Shown here: positions 11,964 to 13,400 of the stretch, one piece after another
Position numbering within the stretch: the first letter of the stretch is position 1
Layout: every line of letters begins with the position of its first letter
Source: DASVUC01 sp036387255
Lineage (GTDB): Bacteria; Planctomycetota; Phycisphaerae; Tepidisphaerales; Tepidisphaeraceae
NCBI GenBank assembly: GCA_036387255.1
Contig: DASVUC010000081.1
Location: 1-13,400 of the forward strand
Direction of reading: 5' to 3'
Length of the DNA: 13,400 nt
Notes under the pieces: model-generated
What the model was told of the DNA's origin: nothing
What the model saw: only the letters and a program-made list of their open reading frames with translations
The model's database searches: none
Program-made: the position numbers and the translations under genes

Positions 11964-12006
11964 CCCTCTCCCGGTACTCCGGGAGAGGGCAGGGTGAGGG
12001 CTCTTC
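11964..12006 (+). repeat. REP-like hairpin-plus-tail element, copy 4
   Basis: Arms CCCTCTCCCGG (11964-11974) and CCGGGAGAGGG (11979-11989) around TACT, then CAGGGTGAGGGCTCTTC (11990-12006), identical to copy 1. It lies 32 nt past the stop of the minus-strand VWA gene and upstream of the isomerase-like gene. Confidence 0.9.
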
Positions 12007-12038
12007 CTCGGCGACGAAAGATTTCATTCCGCCAACAA

Positions 12039-13400
12039 TCACCCGCCAGCCAACACCTCTCTCTCCAATTTCTCCACCACCTTCCTCACCTCGCTCGTGG
12101 GAATCTGAAGCTTTGCGCTCACCCACTTCATCGCCTTCTCCGCATGCCGCTTCCACGTCCGATGCTCCGCCGCAAACCTGCTCCGTAGCAGCACCAACAC
12201 CGCCACGGTGCTGATCACATCCGCGCTCTTTGATCGCGCATGCCGCTCAACAGCCTCTTCCCAGGGCGCTCCGGTAAGATTTGCATCGCTGAGCATCGTC
12301 AGCAGCGCGCCCGGCACAGCAAACGATCCTTCCGCTGTCTGCGTCGACAGCACGTCAAACAAATTCCCCCCTGAAGCCGGCGCGACGGGAGCGAGCATCA
12401 GGTCATCCATTTGAAAGGAGAAGTCGCTATCGAAGCTCATCGCTCCCATGCGACGGCTTGATCGACGACGAGCTGCGCCAGCGGGGCGCGCGCACACGGC
12501 CGCCACCCGCGGCGCCGCAACCGACGCGCGCGTCCCTCCCCATCCCTGCGTCAACATGATCGGCACCCTCCGCATCTCCGGCATCCCGTTCGTCCGCTCC
12601 TCCACCGACCGATGCTCCACCGCCACAAACGTCGTCAGCGCGCTCACCACATTGAACTGCTTGGAGATCCGAACGACCTCGTCCGCCTCCCGAGACTTCT
12701 CCTTCCGATACGCCCCGCGCGCCAGCCCATTCACCTCCTCCAAGCTCCGAATCACCCTCCGCGCCCACAGCGTCGCCAGCATCCCTTGGGCCTGCGCCCC
12801 TCTTCCCGCACTCCCCCTCTCCCGGTACTCCGGGAGAGGGCAGGGTGAGGGCTCTTCTCCCCTCAACAAGATCCGTGAGCCCGCCACCCACTCACACTTC
12901 CCCGAACTCAACTCCCCACAAAGCCTCACCCTCTCCGGCAATTTCCCCCCGCACCTCCCAATCACCACCACCGCATCCCCATCAAACACCGGCGGCAACT
13001 CCGCCAGCGTCTGCACGTCCGCATTCCCCCAATCCACCCGCACATCCGACATCACCGGCGACGCCAGACGCGCAAACGTCCGCAGCACCTTCTCCTCAAT
13101 CCGCTCCCCCGGCGTAATAAACTCCGCCGCGCCTCCCGTCGCCCGCGCCAATCCCCTCACCAGGTGCGCACTGCACGCATGGCCGATCCCAAACGAAAAG
13201 ATCCGATTCTGCGCCCGATGCTTCCGCGCCAGTTCCATCACCGCACCCTCGTTGGACACCTGCCCATCCGTCAGCAGCACGATGTTCCGCACGCTTCCGC
13301 GCTTCCCCACCGGCGCGTGCAGAATCGCTTCCAGCGGCCCATACAACTCCGTCCCACCCAGATCCGCCGTCGGCGCGTTAAAGGCCAGCGCCCGCATCAG
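12039..13400 (-). CDS. VWA-domain protein of the VIT/inter-alpha-trypsin-inhibitor type (partial, N-terminus outside window)
   Basis: The reading frame is open to the window edge. Numbering from the Met at 13397, residues 1-110 are the second half of a von Willebrand A domain: D-L-G-G-T-E-L (12-18) with a MIDAS Thr, N-I-V-L-L-T-D-G-Q-V (38-47) with the MIDAS Asp, F-S-F-G-I-G (67-72) and the H-L-V-R-G-L-A stretch. The DxSxS part and any VIT domain lie outside. Then come an Ig-like region, L-W-A-R-R-V-I-R-S-L-E (210-220), and S-K-Q-F-N-V-V-S-A-L-T-T-F-V-A-V-E (245-261), typical of bacterial VIT-VWA proteins. The C-terminal domain has a low-complexity linker and a helical end. Such proteins are often exported or membrane-anchored and bind proteins through a metal. 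A hairpin repeat codes for residues 181-195 (E-E-P-S-P-C-P-L-P-E-Y-R-E-R-G) without breaking the frame. Confidence 0.85.
   Translation of the reverse strand: MMRALAFNAPTADLGGTELYGPLEAILHAPVGKRGSVRNIVLLTDGQVSNEGAVMELARKHRAQNRIFSFGIGHACSAHLVRGLARATGGAAEFITPGERIEEKVLRTFARLASPVMSDVRVDWGNADVQTLAELPPVFDGDAVVVIGRCGGKLPERVRLCGELSSGKCEWVAGSRILLRGEEPSPCPLPEYRERGSAGRGAQAQGMLATLWARRVIRSLEEVNGLARGAYRKEKSREADEVVRISKQFNVVSALTTFVAVEHRSVEERTNGMPEMRRVPIMLTQGWGGTRASVAAPRVAAVCARPAGAARRRSSRRMGAMSFDSDFSFQMDDLMLAPVAPASGGNLFDVLSTQTAEGSFAVPGALLTMLSDANLTGAPWEEAVERHARSKSADVISTVAVLVLLRSRFAAEHRTWKRHAEKAMKWVSAKLQIPTSEVRKVVEKLEREVLAGG
12815..12857 (+). repeat. REP-like hairpin-plus-tail element, copy 5, inside the VWA coding sequence
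   Basis: Arms CCCTCTCCCGG (12815-12825) and CCGGGAGAGGG (12830-12840) around TACT, with the tail CAGGGTGAGGGCTCTTC (12841-12857), identical to copies 1 and 4. It is the only copy within a gene and is read in frame by the minus-strand VWA gene as 15 residues. Confidence 0.9.

Noticed and set aside
3664..12857. Repeated hairpins as a possible CRISPR array
   Set aside because: The copies are hundreds to thousands of bases apart, are not regularly spaced, and no cas genes are present.

Overview
The window is GC-rich bacterial chromosome, densely packed with genes and without phage, insertion-sequence, tRNA, rRNA or CRISPR content that I can see. The style suggests the PVC group, most likely a planctomycete of the Phycisphaerae type. 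This is an inference from several traits: starts with and without Shine-Dalgarno sequences, a very small 'P-x-x-x-R-G-x-x-x-C-x-x-C' zinc ribbon protein, secreted sugar-dehydrogenase-like and beta-propeller proteins, a VIT/VWA-type protein, and two families of short palindromic repeats scattered between genes. No rRNA or other decisive marker is present, so the taxonomy is not proven.

Layout. Positions 1-1795 (minus strand): the N-terminal two thirds of a WecA/TagO-like polyprenyl-phosphate sugar-1-phosphate transferase; a 60-residue coiled-coil protein with its own intrinsic terminator; and a KDPG/KHG-type aldolase. Positions 1923-3637 (plus): a promoter, then rpsP-trmD-rplS (bS16, tRNA m1G37 methyltransferase, bL19) closed by a strong terminator. 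rimM is absent between rpsP and trmD. Positions 3760-5025 (plus): yraN and tatD. Positions 5069-8140 (minus): two exported proteins transcribed together, a glucose/sorbosone-dehydrogenase-like protein followed by a GH43/DUF4185-like beta-propeller. Positions 8141-8434: a divergent control region. Positions 8435-10248 (plus): ilvB, the acetolactate synthase catalytic subunit, with its own terminator and no ilvN behind it. Positions 10366-11018 (plus): a mini zinc-ribbon protein and a three-helix membrane protein. Positions 11110-13400 (minus): a xylose-isomerase-like TIM-barrel protein and the C-terminal part of a VWA protein that runs off the window.

The genes are mostly housekeeping (translation, branched-chain amino acid synthesis, cell-envelope carbohydrate) plus carbohydrate-related functions (aldolase, sugar isomerase-like, secreted sugar dehydrogenase-like). 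I see no clear new multi-gene system. The most interesting signal is between the genes. One family is a 43-44 nt hairpin-plus-tail repeat (five full copies and one half copy), with every copy on the same strand regardless of gene direction. One copy is embedded in frame inside the VWA gene, and another sits 5 nt before the tatD start. The second family is a 19-nt perfect palindrome with three copies. Both families show paired (compensatory) base changes. Two genes, yraN and the small membrane protein, also have a promoter-like -10 box placed so that transcription would begin at or next to the start codon.
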